Assembly (NCBI GenBank): GCA_937958785.1
Contig: CALGMY010000263.1
Location: 1-6,123, forward strand
Source of the DNA: an uncultured Gammaproteobacteria bacterium
GTDB lineage: Bacteria; Pseudomonadota; Gammaproteobacteria; Steroidobacterales; GCA-2729495
Length of the DNA: 6,123 nt
Reading direction: 5' to 3'
A program made the translations under genes and the position numbers. This document shows, in pieces, positions 1-5,902 of the stretch. The stretch's first letter is position 1, and every line of letters begins with the position of its first letter. The notes beneath the pieces are model-generated. The model was not told the DNA's origin and did not search any database. It saw only the letters and a list, made by a program, of their open reading frames with translations.

Positions 1-20
1 CGGCGGAAGCCGCTCCTACA
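1..20 (-). repeat. REP-like palindromic element, truncated by window edge
   Basis: Read on the minus strand this is TGTAGGAGCGGCTTCCGCCG: a GTAGGAG head followed by a GCGGC-TTCC-GCCG hairpin whose last base falls outside the window. The same head and stem-loop layout recurs at 5821-5876. The head overlaps the end of the minus-strand hydrolase gene, so the TAG at 18-16 is both the REP head and the stop codon. It is recognised by resemblance to the GTAGGAGCGGCTTCAGCCGCGA type of REP found in many gammaproteobacteria. Copy number in this genome cannot be seen from the window. Confidence 0.7.
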
Positions 21-870
21 CGTCCAGGCGCCAGGCATCGCCGTCCCGCACGATGCGGCCCGCGGATGGCGTCGCGAAGTGGCTCCCGAAGACCAGCACG
101 GGCGTATCGCCGTAGCGGGCGAGGAAGTCGAGCCGGGTGGCGAGCGCTGCCGCCTTGTCGAAGTCGAAGGGGCTCGACCAGCGGGGGCGGGCGATCTGGC
201 AGGGGTGGTGCATGAGGTCGCCGGTGATCACCGCATCCTCGCCCCGGGACGAGATCCGCACCGAGACATGGCCCGGGGAGTGCCCGGGGGTGGACTCCAG
301 CCAGACCTCGTCGGTGAGCCTGAAGCCCGGCGCCACGCAGTCGCCGAGCCCGGCATCGAACACCGGCCGGACGGAGTCGCCCGCGTAGTCGCCGAGCGCG
401 CTGACGGGTGCCCGGTCGAGCCACTCCCAGTCCTTCGCGCTGAAGACGTAGCGGGCGGACGGGAAGGTGGGCACCCATCGGCCGTCCACCAGCATGGTGT
501 TCCAGCCCACGTGGTCCGGATGCAGGTGGGTGCAGAGCACGAAGTCCACCCGCTCCCTGGGAAAGCCTGCCGCGGCGATGTCCTCGAGGAACCGTCCCTG
601 CCGCTGGTTCCACTGGGGCACGAGGCGGGGCTTGTCGTTGCCGAGGCAGGTGTCCACCACGATCCGCTGGCCCCGGCTCTCCACCAGCAGGGAGTGGACG
701 CTGGCAATGAGCTGGCCCGCGTCGGTCACGAAATGCGGCCGCAGCCAGCCGAGGGGTGCCAGGTTGGCCGGGGTCGCCTCCGGCAGCATGGCGGCTGCCG
801 ACATGGACAGGTCCTCGGTCTCGATGATCCGCGTGACCGTGACGTCGCCGATCCGCCATTTGTTCTGCAT
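16..870 (-). CDS. MBL-fold metallohydrolase (AHL-lactonase/MPH-like)
   Basis: A 284-residue metallo-beta-lactamase-fold hydrolase, probably cytoplasmic since no signal peptide is visible. All metal ligands of a dinuclear site can be seen: the THLHPDH motif with H115, H117, D119 and H120, then H197 in TPGHSPGH, D218 in ITGDLMHHP and H264 in GSHFATP. This arrangement is typical of the branch that includes quorum-quenching lactonases and methyl-parathion-hydrolase-like enzymes. The natural substrate cannot be deduced; a lactone or ester is an inference only. The ATG at 870-868 gives the usual N-terminus (MQNKWRIGDVTVTRI) but has no clear Shine-Dalgarno sequence. The gene is divergent from bioF across about 52 bp and could share regulation with it. 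Its TAG stop is supplied by the adjoining REP-like element. The fold is certain; the exact activity is not. Confidence 0.93.
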   Translation of the reverse strand: MQNKWRIGDVTVTRIIETEDLSMSAAAMLPEATPANLAPLGWLRPHFVTDAGQLIASVHSLLVESRGQRIVVDTCLGNDKPRLVPQWNQRQGRFLEDIAAAGFPRERVDFVLCTHLHPDHVGWNTMLVDGRWVPTFPSARYVFSAKDWEWLDRAPVSALGDYAGDSVRPVFDAGLGDCVAPGFRLTDEVWLESTPGHSPGHVSVRISSRGEDAVITGDLMHHPCQIARPRWSSPFDFDKAAALATRLDFLARYGDTPVLVFGSHFATPSAGRIVRDGDAWRLDV

Positions 871-888
871 GCCGCGGTCGCTGTTGTT

Positions 889-906
889 TAGACTTGCGGC
901 AGTCTA
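889..906. promoter_or_regulatory. Perfect inverted repeat, candidate operator
   Basis: TAGACT-TGCGGC-AGTCTA: two perfect 6-base arms around a 6-base centre, in the short region between the divergent hydrolase and bioF starts. It is the most AT-rich spot in this neighbourhood and overlaps the candidate -10 of the hydrolase gene. Symmetry, size and position fit a dimeric repressor site. It does not match the BirA operator (TTGTAAACC and its inverse about 15 bases apart), the BioR site (TTATMKATAA) or the BioQ consensus, so any cognate regulator is unknown. A chance palindrome is possible. Confidence 0.4.
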
Positions 907-929
907 TCCCCGGCGCTCCCCCTTGGCAG
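901..929 (-). promoter_or_regulatory. Candidate sigma70-type promoter for the MBL hydrolase
   Basis: On the minus strand a -35-like CTGCCA (929-924, 4 of 6 matches to TTGACA) and a -10-like TAGACT (906-901, 4 of 6 matches to TATAAT) are separated by exactly 17 bases. Transcription would start near 894, leaving a leader of about 24 bases before the ATG at 870. The -10 is one arm of the inverted repeat at 889-906. The match is modest in GC-rich DNA, so this is tentative. No convincing -35/-10 pair was found for bioF on the plus strand. Confidence 0.3.
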
Positions 930-2080
930 CATTCGACGACCTGACGACGACCCTCTCGGCGCTGGCCCGGCGGCAGCTCTTCCGCCGCCGGCGCACGGTC
1001 GAGACCCCGCCCGGCCGCGAGCTCCTGTTGAACGGGCGGAAGCTGCTCGCCTTCTGCAGCAACGATTACCTCGGCCTCGCGGCGGATCCGCGCGTTGCCG
1101 CCGCCTTCAAGGCCGGCGTGGACCGCTGGGGTGCCGGGTCCGGCGCGTCCCACCTGGTGAGCGGCCACACCGCGGCCCATGCGGCGCTGGAGGAGGCCCT
1201 GGCGGATTTCACCGGCCGGCCCCGTGCCCTCGTCTTCAGCAGTGGTTATGCCGCCAACATGGGCACGATCAACGCCCTCACCGGGAAGGGCGACCACGTC
1301 TTCGAGGACCGGCTGAACCACGCCTCGCTCCTGGACGGCGGCTGGCTGTCCCGGGCCGGGTTCGAGTGGTACGGCCATGCGGACGTCGATGACCTCGAGG
1401 CGCGCCTCGCGGCCAGCGCGGACAGTCCGCGCCGGAAGCTCATCGTGAGCGACGGCACCTTCAGCATGGACGGCGACCTCTGTCCGCTGCCCGGGCTGGT
1501 GGCTGCTGCCCGCCGCCACGGCGCCTGGCTGCTGATCGACGATGCCCACGGCTGCGGGGTACACGGTGCCGGTGGCTGCGGCGTCATCGACCCGGCGGTG
1601 CACGGCATCGACGACGTGCCGGTGCTGGTAGGGACCCTCGGCAAGGCCTTCGGTACAGCCGGTGCCTTCGTCGCGGGGAGCGAGGCGCTCGTCGAGACGC
1701 TCATCCAGCGCGCCCGGACCTACATCTACACGACGGCCCTGCCCTCCGCGGTGGCCGAGGCCACCCTTCAGAGCCTGCGCATCGCCCGGGCCGAAGAGTG
1801 GCGGCGGGAGCGACTGCGGGAGCTCGTGGCGCGCTTCCGGGCCGGCGCCGCGGGGCTCGGCCTCACGCTCCTGCCGTCGGCCACGCCGATCCAGCCGGTG
1901 ATCGTCGGCGAATCCGGGGCGGCGCTGGCGCTGTCCGCGGCCCTCGAGGCAAGGGGCATCCTCGTGCCGGCCATCCGGCCGCCCACCGTGCCCGCCGGCA
2001 CGGCGCGCCTGCGGGTCACCTTCTCGGCGCTGCATACGCCGGCCGACGTGGACCGGCTGCTGGAGGCGTTCGCGCCGTGA
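923..2080 (+). CDS. bioF: 8-amino-7-oxononanoate (KAPA) synthase
   Basis: A PLP-dependent alpha-oxoamine synthase that condenses pimeloyl-ACP (or -CoA) with L-alanine to give KAPA, CO2 and the free carrier; the first dedicated ring-assembly step of biotin synthesis, in the cytoplasm. Visible family motifs: SNDYLGL (46-52), GSGASHLVSG (72-81), LNHASL with H133 that stacks on PLP, SDGTFSMDGD (176-185), DDAHG with D207, the Schiff-base lysine K241 in GTLGKAFG, and IRPPTVPAGTARLR near the C-terminus. The TTG at 923 gives 385 residues, almost exactly the E. coli length (384), and the N-terminus MAAFDDLTTTLSALARRQ aligns with the usual first helix. An in-frame ATG at 869 would add 18 unusual residues and extend across the palindrome, so it is less likely. 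No Shine-Dalgarno sequence precedes either start. The stop overlaps the bioD start. Confidence 0.97.
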   Translation: MAAFDDLTTTLSALARRQLFRRRRTVETPPGRELLLNGRKLLAFCSNDYLGLAADPRVAAAFKAGVDRWGAGSGASHLVSGHTAAHAALEEALADFTGRPRALVFSSGYAANMGTINALTGKGDHVFEDRLNHASLLDGGWLSRAGFEWYGHADVDDLEARLAASADSPRRKLIVSDGTFSMDGDLCPLPGLVAAARRHGAWLLIDDAHGCGVHGAGGCGVIDPAVHGIDDVPVLVGTLGKAFGTAGAFVAGSEALVETLIQRARTYIYTTALPSAVAEATLQSLRIARAEEWRRERLRELVARFRAGAAGLGLTLLPSATPIQPVIVGESGAALALSAALEARGILVPAIRPPTVPAGTARLRVTFSALHTPADVDRLLEAFAP

Positions 2081-2772
2081 CGCCGAAGCGCTTCTTCGTC
2101 ACGGGCACCGACACGGGTGTCGGCAAGACGCTGGTCACCGGCGCGCTCCTGCTGAATGCCCGTGCCCACGGCCTGTCGGCGGTCGGGGTGAAACCCGTCT
2201 CCGCGGGCTGCGAGCAGAGCGGGGGACGGCTGGTCAACGCTGACGCCCTCGAGCTTCAGCGCCTGTCGTCGAGGATGCCCGACTATGGCGACTTGAACCC
2301 CATGGCGCTGGAGCCTGCAATCGCCCCGCACATCGCGGCGGCCCGCGCCGGCATCACCCTCTCCGCCGCCGCCCTGGCGAACCATGTCGCCCGCATCGAC
2401 GCCCAGGGCGACGACGTGCTGCTCGTCGAGGGGGCCGGCGGCTGGCTCGTGCCCCTGAACGACACCGAGACCATGGCCGACCTCGCCACCTGGCTCGGCT
2501 ACCCGGTGATCCTCGTGGTCGCGTTGCGCCTCGGCTGCCTCAACCACGCGCTGCTGTCGCTGGCGGCCATCGAGGCCGCCCGCCTGCCGCTGGCGGGCTG
2601 GGTGGCCAACTGCACCGACCCCGCCATGGACGCCCGCGAGGAGAACCTGGCCACGCTGGAGCGCCGCCTGCCGGCCCTGCGGCTGGGGACGGTGCCCTTC
2701 CTCGGCGCCCAGGCGACCCCCGGGCAGGCGAACACCTGGCTGGATGGCACGAGCCTGTTCGGTGGGCCCTGA
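2077..2772 (+). CDS. bioD: ATP-dependent dethiobiotin synthetase
   Basis: Carboxylates 7,8-diaminopelargonate with CO2 and ATP to form the ureido ring of dethiobiotin, the penultimate step of biotin synthesis. The 231-residue protein has the family layout: P-loop GTDTGVGKT (10-18, K17), the VGVKPVSAG strand with K39, NADALEL with D56, VEGAGGW with E118, RLGCLNHA (151-158) and the nucleotide-base segment AGWVANC (173-179). Length is close to E. coli BioD (about 225). The GTG start at 2077 overlaps the bioF TGA in a GTGA tetranucleotide, which fixes the start and suggests translational coupling. Longer in-frame readings upstream run through bioF in another frame and are not real N-termini. The 3' end overlaps the start of the following membrane-protein gene. 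Confidence 0.97.
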   Translation: MTPKRFFVTGTDTGVGKTLVTGALLLNARAHGLSAVGVKPVSAGCEQSGGRLVNADALELQRLSSRMPDYGDLNPMALEPAIAPHIAAARAGITLSAAALANHVARIDAQGDDVLLVEGAGGWLVPLNDTETMADLATWLGYPVILVVALRLGCLNHALLSLAAIEAARLPLAGWVANCTDPAMDAREENLATLERRLPALRLGTVPFLGAQATPGQANTWLDGTSLFGGP

Positions 2773-3529
2773 CCTCGTCATCGTCGTCCTCGCCGCCTTC
2801 GGCGCCGGCCTGGTCGACGCCATGGTCGGCGGGGGCGGGCTGATCCAGCTCCCCGCGCTGCTCGCGGCCTACCCCGCCACGCCGCCGGCGGTCCTGCTCG
2901 GCACCAACAAGTTCGCGAGCATCCTCGGCACGGGCAGCGCGGTGCTGCGCTTCGCGCGGCGGGTGCGGATTCCCTGGCGTGCGCTGCTGCCGCTGGTGCC
3001 CGTGGTCTTCACCGGCGCGCTTGGCGGTGCGTACCTCGCGACCGCGGTGCCCCCGGACCTGTTCCGCCCCCTGGTGCCCGTGATGCTCGCCGTCGTGCTC
3101 GGCTATGTGCTCTGGCGCAAGGATCTCGGCGCGGTGCACGCGCCGCTGGCGCTCGGGCCCGGCCGGTTGCTGCTGGCGGCGATGCTGCTGGGCGCCGTGG
3201 GCTTCTACGATGGCTTCTTCGGCCCCGGGACCGGCAGCTTCTTCATGTTCCTGCTGGTCCGGCTCTACGGCTTCGACTTCCTGCATTCGGCGGCGAGCGC
3301 CCGGGTGCTCAACGTGGCCACCAACGCCGGCGCCCTGGCCTGGTTCGGCACCCGGCTGGAGCTGCTCTGGCTCGTGGCCATGCTCATGGCCATCGCGAAC
3401 GTCGCTGGTGCCATCGTGGGCTCGGGACTCGCCTTAAGGCACGGCAGCGGCCTGGTGCGCCGGGTGTTCGTGGCCGTGGTGGTGGTGCTGATCGCCCGCA
3501 CGGGCTGGCAGGCATACTTCGCCCCATGA
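2744..3529 (+). CDS. TauE/SafE (TSUP) family membrane protein in the bio operon
   Basis: A polytopic inner-membrane protein of about 261 residues in the TauE/SafE (YfcA-like, TSUP) family, whose characterised members move small organic or inorganic sulfur-containing anions. The two-repeat layout is visible: an N-terminal hydrophobic segment leading into GGGGLIQLPALL (29-40) and GTNKFASILGTGSA (53-66), then the second repeat with YDGFFGPGTGSFFMFLLVRLYG (155-176) and ARVLNVATNAGAL (186-198). Hydrophobic stretches near 11-28, 80-100, 107-124, 140-154, 205-229 and 241-250 suggest about seven or eight membrane segments. ATG 2744 overlaps bioD by 29 bases; GTG 2762, which shortens the N-terminus by six residues and is preceded by a weak GAG, is a real alternative. 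The stop overlaps the bioA start as ATGA. Co-expression with biotin genes is strongly implied; the substrate is unknown. Confidence 0.9.
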   Translation: MARACSVGPDLVIVVLAAFGAGLVDAMVGGGGLIQLPALLAAYPATPPAVLLGTNKFASILGTGSAVLRFARRVRIPWRALLPLVPVVFTGALGGAYLATAVPPDLFRPLVPVMLAVVLGYVLWRKDLGAVHAPLALGPGRLLLAAMLLGAVGFYDGFFGPGTGSFFMFLLVRLYGFDFLHSAASARVLNVATNAGALAWFGTRLELLWLVAMLMAIANVAGAIVGSGLALRHGSGLVRRVFVAVVVVLIARTGWQAYFAP

Positions 3530-4791
3530 GCGATTTCGACCGCCGCCATCTCTGGCATCCCTACACCTCCATGGCGGACCCGCTGCCCGCCTACGAGGTG
3601 GCGTCGGCCAGCGGGGTCCGGATCCGCCTGAAGGATGGCCGGGAGCTGGTGGACGGCATGGCGTCCTGGTGGTGCGTGATCCATGGCTACAACCACCCGG
3701 CCCTGAACGAGGCCATCACCAGCCAGCTCGGCCGGACCGCCCACGTGATGTTCGGCGGGCTGACCCACGAGCCCGCCATTGCCCTCGGCCGGCAACTGGT
3801 GGCGCTGGCGCCCGCGCCGCTCCAGCACGTTTTCTACAGCGACTCCGGCTCCGTCGCGGTGGAGGTCGCCATCAAGATGGCCCTCCAGTACTGGCAGGGG
3901 CGGGGCAGGCCGGCGAAGCACCGGTTGCTTACCCTCCGGGGCGGGTACCACGGCGACACCTTTGGCGCGATGGCCGTGTGCGACCCGGTGAATGGCATGC
4001 ACCGCCTGTTCACCGGCGTCCTGCCCGTGCATCTCTTCGCGCCCCGGCCGGCCACCCCCTTCGGCGAGCCGCTGAAGGGCGGTGACCTGGATGCCTTCGA
4101 GGCGCTGGTCGCGACCCACCGGGACGAGCTGGCCGCCGTCATCCTGGAGCCCATCGTGCAGGGGGCTGGCGGCATGTGGTTCTATGCGGCCGACTTCCTC
4201 CACGGGGTGGCGGCGCTCTGTCGCCGGCACGACGTGCTCCTGATCGCCGACGAGATTGCCACCGGCTTCGGGCGCACCGGCCGGCTGTTCGCCTGCGAAC
4301 ATGCCGGCATTGCCCCGGACATCCTCTGCCTCGGCAAGGCGCTTACCGGCGGCTACCTCAGCCTCGCCGCGACGCTCGCCACGGGCGAGGTGGCGGCGGG
4401 CATCTCTGCCGGCGGTGGCGTGCTCATGCACGGGCCGACCTTCATGGGCAACCCCCTGGCGACGGCGGTGGCGGGGCGGAGCATCGAGCTCCTGCTGGCG
4501 AGCCCCTGGGCGGAGCGGATCGCCGCCATCGAAGGCCAGCTGGAGCGCGAGCTGCGCCCGCTGGCCGGCCACCCGGCCGTGGCCGACGTGCGGGTGCTGG
4601 GTGGCATCGGCGTGGTGGAGGCCCGCCAGCCCGTCGACGTGGCGGCACTGCAGCGCCTGTTCGTCGACCGGGGCGTGTGGATCCGGCCGTTCGGCCGGCT
4701 GATCTACCTGATGCCCCCGTACGTCATCGGAGCGACGGACCTCAGCCTGCTCACGTCCGCGGTGGGCGCGGCCGTGGCGACCCTGTCCTGA
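3526..4791 (+). CDS. bioA: Adenosylmethionine-8-amino-7-oxononanoate aminotransferase (DAPA synthase)
   Basis: A class-III PLP aminotransferase converting KAPA to 7,8-diaminopelargonate, normally using S-adenosylmethionine as amino donor. The 421 residues parallel E. coli BioA (429) along the whole length: RRHLWHPYTSM (6-16), the paired tryptophans W48-W49 in MASWWCVIHGYNHP, VMFGGLTHEPA, DSGSVAVEVA (106-115) for PLP phosphate, YHGDTFGAM (141-149), EPIVQGAGGM (208-217), ADEIATGFGRTG with D242, the Schiff-base lysine K271 in CLGKALTGGY, HGPTFMGNP (302-310) and R387 in WIRPFG for the substrate carboxylate. These signatures separate BioA from other class-III aminotransferases. The ATG overlaps the preceding TGA (ATGA), which supports the start and translational coupling. 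The next gene begins 4 bases after its TGA. Confidence 0.98.
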   Translation: MSDFDRRHLWHPYTSMADPLPAYEVASASGVRIRLKDGRELVDGMASWWCVIHGYNHPALNEAITSQLGRTAHVMFGGLTHEPAIALGRQLVALAPAPLQHVFYSDSGSVAVEVAIKMALQYWQGRGRPAKHRLLTLRGGYHGDTFGAMAVCDPVNGMHRLFTGVLPVHLFAPRPATPFGEPLKGGDLDAFEALVATHRDELAAVILEPIVQGAGGMWFYAADFLHGVAALCRRHDVLLIADEIATGFGRTGRLFACEHAGIAPDILCLGKALTGGYLSLAATLATGEVAAGISAGGGVLMHGPTFMGNPLATAVAGRSIELLLASPWAERIAAIEGQLERELRPLAGHPAVADVRVLGGIGVVEARQPVDVAALQRLFVDRGVWIRPFGRLIYLMPPYVIGATDLSLLTSAVGAAVATLS

Positions 4792-4795
4792 GGCC

Positions 4796-5824
4796 GTGCG
4801 CCGGATCGTCATCCATCGGCCTGGCGGCTACGATGCCCTCCGGCTGGTCGAAGAGCCCGACCTGCCCCCGGCCCGGGGCGAGGTGGCCATCGAGGTGACG
4901 GCCTGCGGGGTCAACTACGCCGACGGCATCGTGCGTCTCGGCCTCTACGCCTCGGCGAAGGAACTGCACGGTTACCCGATCACCCCGGGCTTCGAGGTGG
5001 CCGGCCGCATCGTGGCGGCGGGCGAGGGCGTGGCGGGCTGGCAGCCGGGCGACGAGGTGCTCGCCCTCACCCTGTTCGGCGGTTATACGAGCCGGCTCTG
5101 CCTGGACGCGGGCCTGGTCTTTCGCCGGCCGCCGGTCCTCACGGCGGCCGAGGCCGCCGGCGTGCCGGCCGTGTTCCTGACGGCCTGGTACCTGGTCCAC
5201 GAGCAGGTCCATCCGCGGCCCGGCGCGACCTGGCTGGTGCACTCGGCGGCGGGCGGCGTGGGGGGCGCGCTGGCCCAGCTGGGGCGCCTCGCGGGGGTCC
5301 GGGTGGTGGGCGTTGTCGGCGCCGCCCACAAGCGCGACGCCGCCCGGGCCGCCGGCTGCAGCGACGTCATCGACAAGTCCCGGGAGGACCTCTGGCCCCG
5401 GGCCAGGGCGCTGGCGCCGGGCGGTTTCGACGCGGTGTTCGACGCCAACGGCGTCGCGACGCTCCGGTCGAGCTACGAGCACCTCGCCCCCACGGGCAGG
5501 CTGCTGGTCTATGGTTTCGCGTCCATGCTGCCCCGGGACGGGCGCCTCAACTGGCTGGCGCTCGCGCGGGACTGGCTGCGCACGCCGCGTTTCAGTCCGC
5601 TGGCCATGACCCGGGACAACCGCAGCGTGATGGCCTGCAACCTGAGCTTCCTGGCCGGCCACGCGCCGCTGCTGGCGGCCGGCATGGAGTGGCTGCTGGC
5701 GCGCTTCGCCGCGGGCGACCTCAAGCCCCCGCCGGTGACGACCTTCCCGCTGGATCGGGCGGCCGATGCCCACCGGGCCATCGAGTCCGGCCAGACGGTG
5801 GGCAAGCTGGTCCTGCTCCCGTAG
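4796..5824 (+). CDS. VAT1-like medium-chain (quinone oxidoreductase-type) dehydrogenase
   Basis: A 342-residue medium-chain dehydrogenase/reductase of the zinc-free quinone-oxidoreductase type. The N-terminal GroES-like domain (about 1-120) has the CGVNYAD segment (38-44) and PGFEVAGRI (64-72). The Rossmann domain follows with SAAGGVGGALAQL (150-162), matching the AxxGxxG NADPH-binding signature. No structural-zinc cysteine cluster is present. The C-terminal part, with YGFASMLPR followed by a DWLRTPRF stretch and MACNLSFL, resembles the VAT-1 homologue subgroup. The likely reaction is NADPH-dependent reduction of a quinone or an activated double bond; the substrate is unknown. The GTG start lies 4 bases after bioA, so it is probably the last gene of the operon, although no biotin role is established for the family. 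Its TAG stop (5822-5824) lies inside the following REP-like element, yet GKLVLLP is a normal family ending, so the protein looks complete. Confidence 0.93.
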   Translation: MRRIVIHRPGGYDALRLVEEPDLPPARGEVAIEVTACGVNYADGIVRLGLYASAKELHGYPITPGFEVAGRIVAAGEGVAGWQPGDEVLALTLFGGYTSRLCLDAGLVFRRPPVLTAAEAAGVPAVFLTAWYLVHEQVHPRPGATWLVHSAAGGVGGALAQLGRLAGVRVVGVVGAAHKRDAARAAGCSDVIDKSREDLWPRARALAPGGFDAVFDANGVATLRSSYEHLAPTGRLLVYGFASMLPRDGRLNWLALARDWLRTPRFSPLAMTRDNRSVMACNLSFLAGHAPLLAAGMEWLLARFAAGDLKPPPVTTFPLDRAADAHRAIESGQTVGKLVLLP

Positions 5825-5842
5825 GAGCGCGTTCAGGCGCGA
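5821..5842 (+). repeat. REP-like palindromic element, plus-oriented unit
   Basis: Reads GTAGGAGCGCGTTCAGGCGC then GA. The GTAGGAGCG head matches the units at 1-20 and 5855-5876. It folds as GCGC (5827-5830) with GCGC (5837-5840) around a six-base loop. The fourth stem pair is C-G where the unit at 5855-5876 has G-C, a compensated change. The TAG of the head is the stop codon of the oxidoreductase gene. There is no T-run after the stem, so this is not a classical intrinsic terminator, although it could slow 3' decay of the operon transcript. Confidence 0.7.
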
Positions 5843-5854
5843 CGGGCAACCGGA

Positions 5855-5876
5855 TCGCGGCTGAAGCCGCTCCTAC
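5855..5876 (-). repeat. REP-like palindromic element, minus-oriented unit
   Basis: On the minus strand it reads GTAGGAGCGGCTTCAGCCGC then GA, essentially the canonical form of this REP class, with a perfect GCGGC-TTCA-GCCGC hairpin (5 bp stem, 4 base loop). It faces the unit at 5821-5842 across 12 bases, forming a pair like a BIME between the operon end and the convergent permease end. The 9-base heads are perfect inverted copies (5821-5829 and 5868-5876). Confidence 0.75.
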
Positions 5877-5878
5877 GG

Positions 5879-5902
5879 AGCGCTACTCGTAGCGCTACTC
5901 GT
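5879..5902. repeat. 12-bp tandem duplication at the permease 3' end
   Basis: AGCGCTACTCGT occurs twice in direct tandem (5879-5890 and 5891-5902), followed by a further A. On the minus strand each copy carries in-frame codons for Tyr-Glu-stop, so the end of the permease gene, including its TAG stop, has been duplicated and two in-frame stops lie 12 bases apart. Replication slippage is the simplest explanation. Confidence 0.85.

Noticed and set aside
79..891. Long plus-strand open frame of 270 codons opposite the hydrolase
   Set aside because: It is antisense to a hydrolase with a full set of metal ligands, is rich in Gly, Arg, Val and His, and has no recognisable domain; GC-rich DNA readily leaves such antisense frames open.
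467..922. Upstream extension of the bioF frame to an ATG at 467
   Set aside because: The extension is antisense to the hydrolase, is rich in Ser, Arg and Trp, and would make BioF about 537 residues instead of the usual 385 or so.
871..922. BirA, BioR or BioQ operator before bioF
   Set aside because: TTGTTTAGAC at 884-893 faintly resembles a BirA half-site but has no partner half-site at the right distance, and the other two consensus sites are absent.
2540..3286. 248-codon minus-strand open frame across bioD and the TauE/SafE gene
   Set aside because: Highly charged, repetitive Glu/Gln/His/Arg peptide, antisense to two overlapping real genes.
3265..4812. 515-codon minus-strand open frame opposite bioA
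   Set aside because: Rich in Arg, Gly, His and Gln with no domain; bioA on the other strand matches its family along its whole length.
4751..5773. 340-codon minus-strand open frame opposite the oxidoreductase
   Set aside because: Antisense of a well-supported dehydrogenase with a composition typical of antisense frames.
5821..5876. Intrinsic terminator at the operon end
   Set aside because: Stable GC-rich hairpins are present but no T-run follows on either strand, so they are better described as REP-like elements.
1..5876. The whole block as a REP-bounded mobile cassette
   Set aside because: REPs at the two ends face outward, but there is no transposase, integrase or target-site duplication, and base composition is uniform; flanking REPs are common at gene ends.
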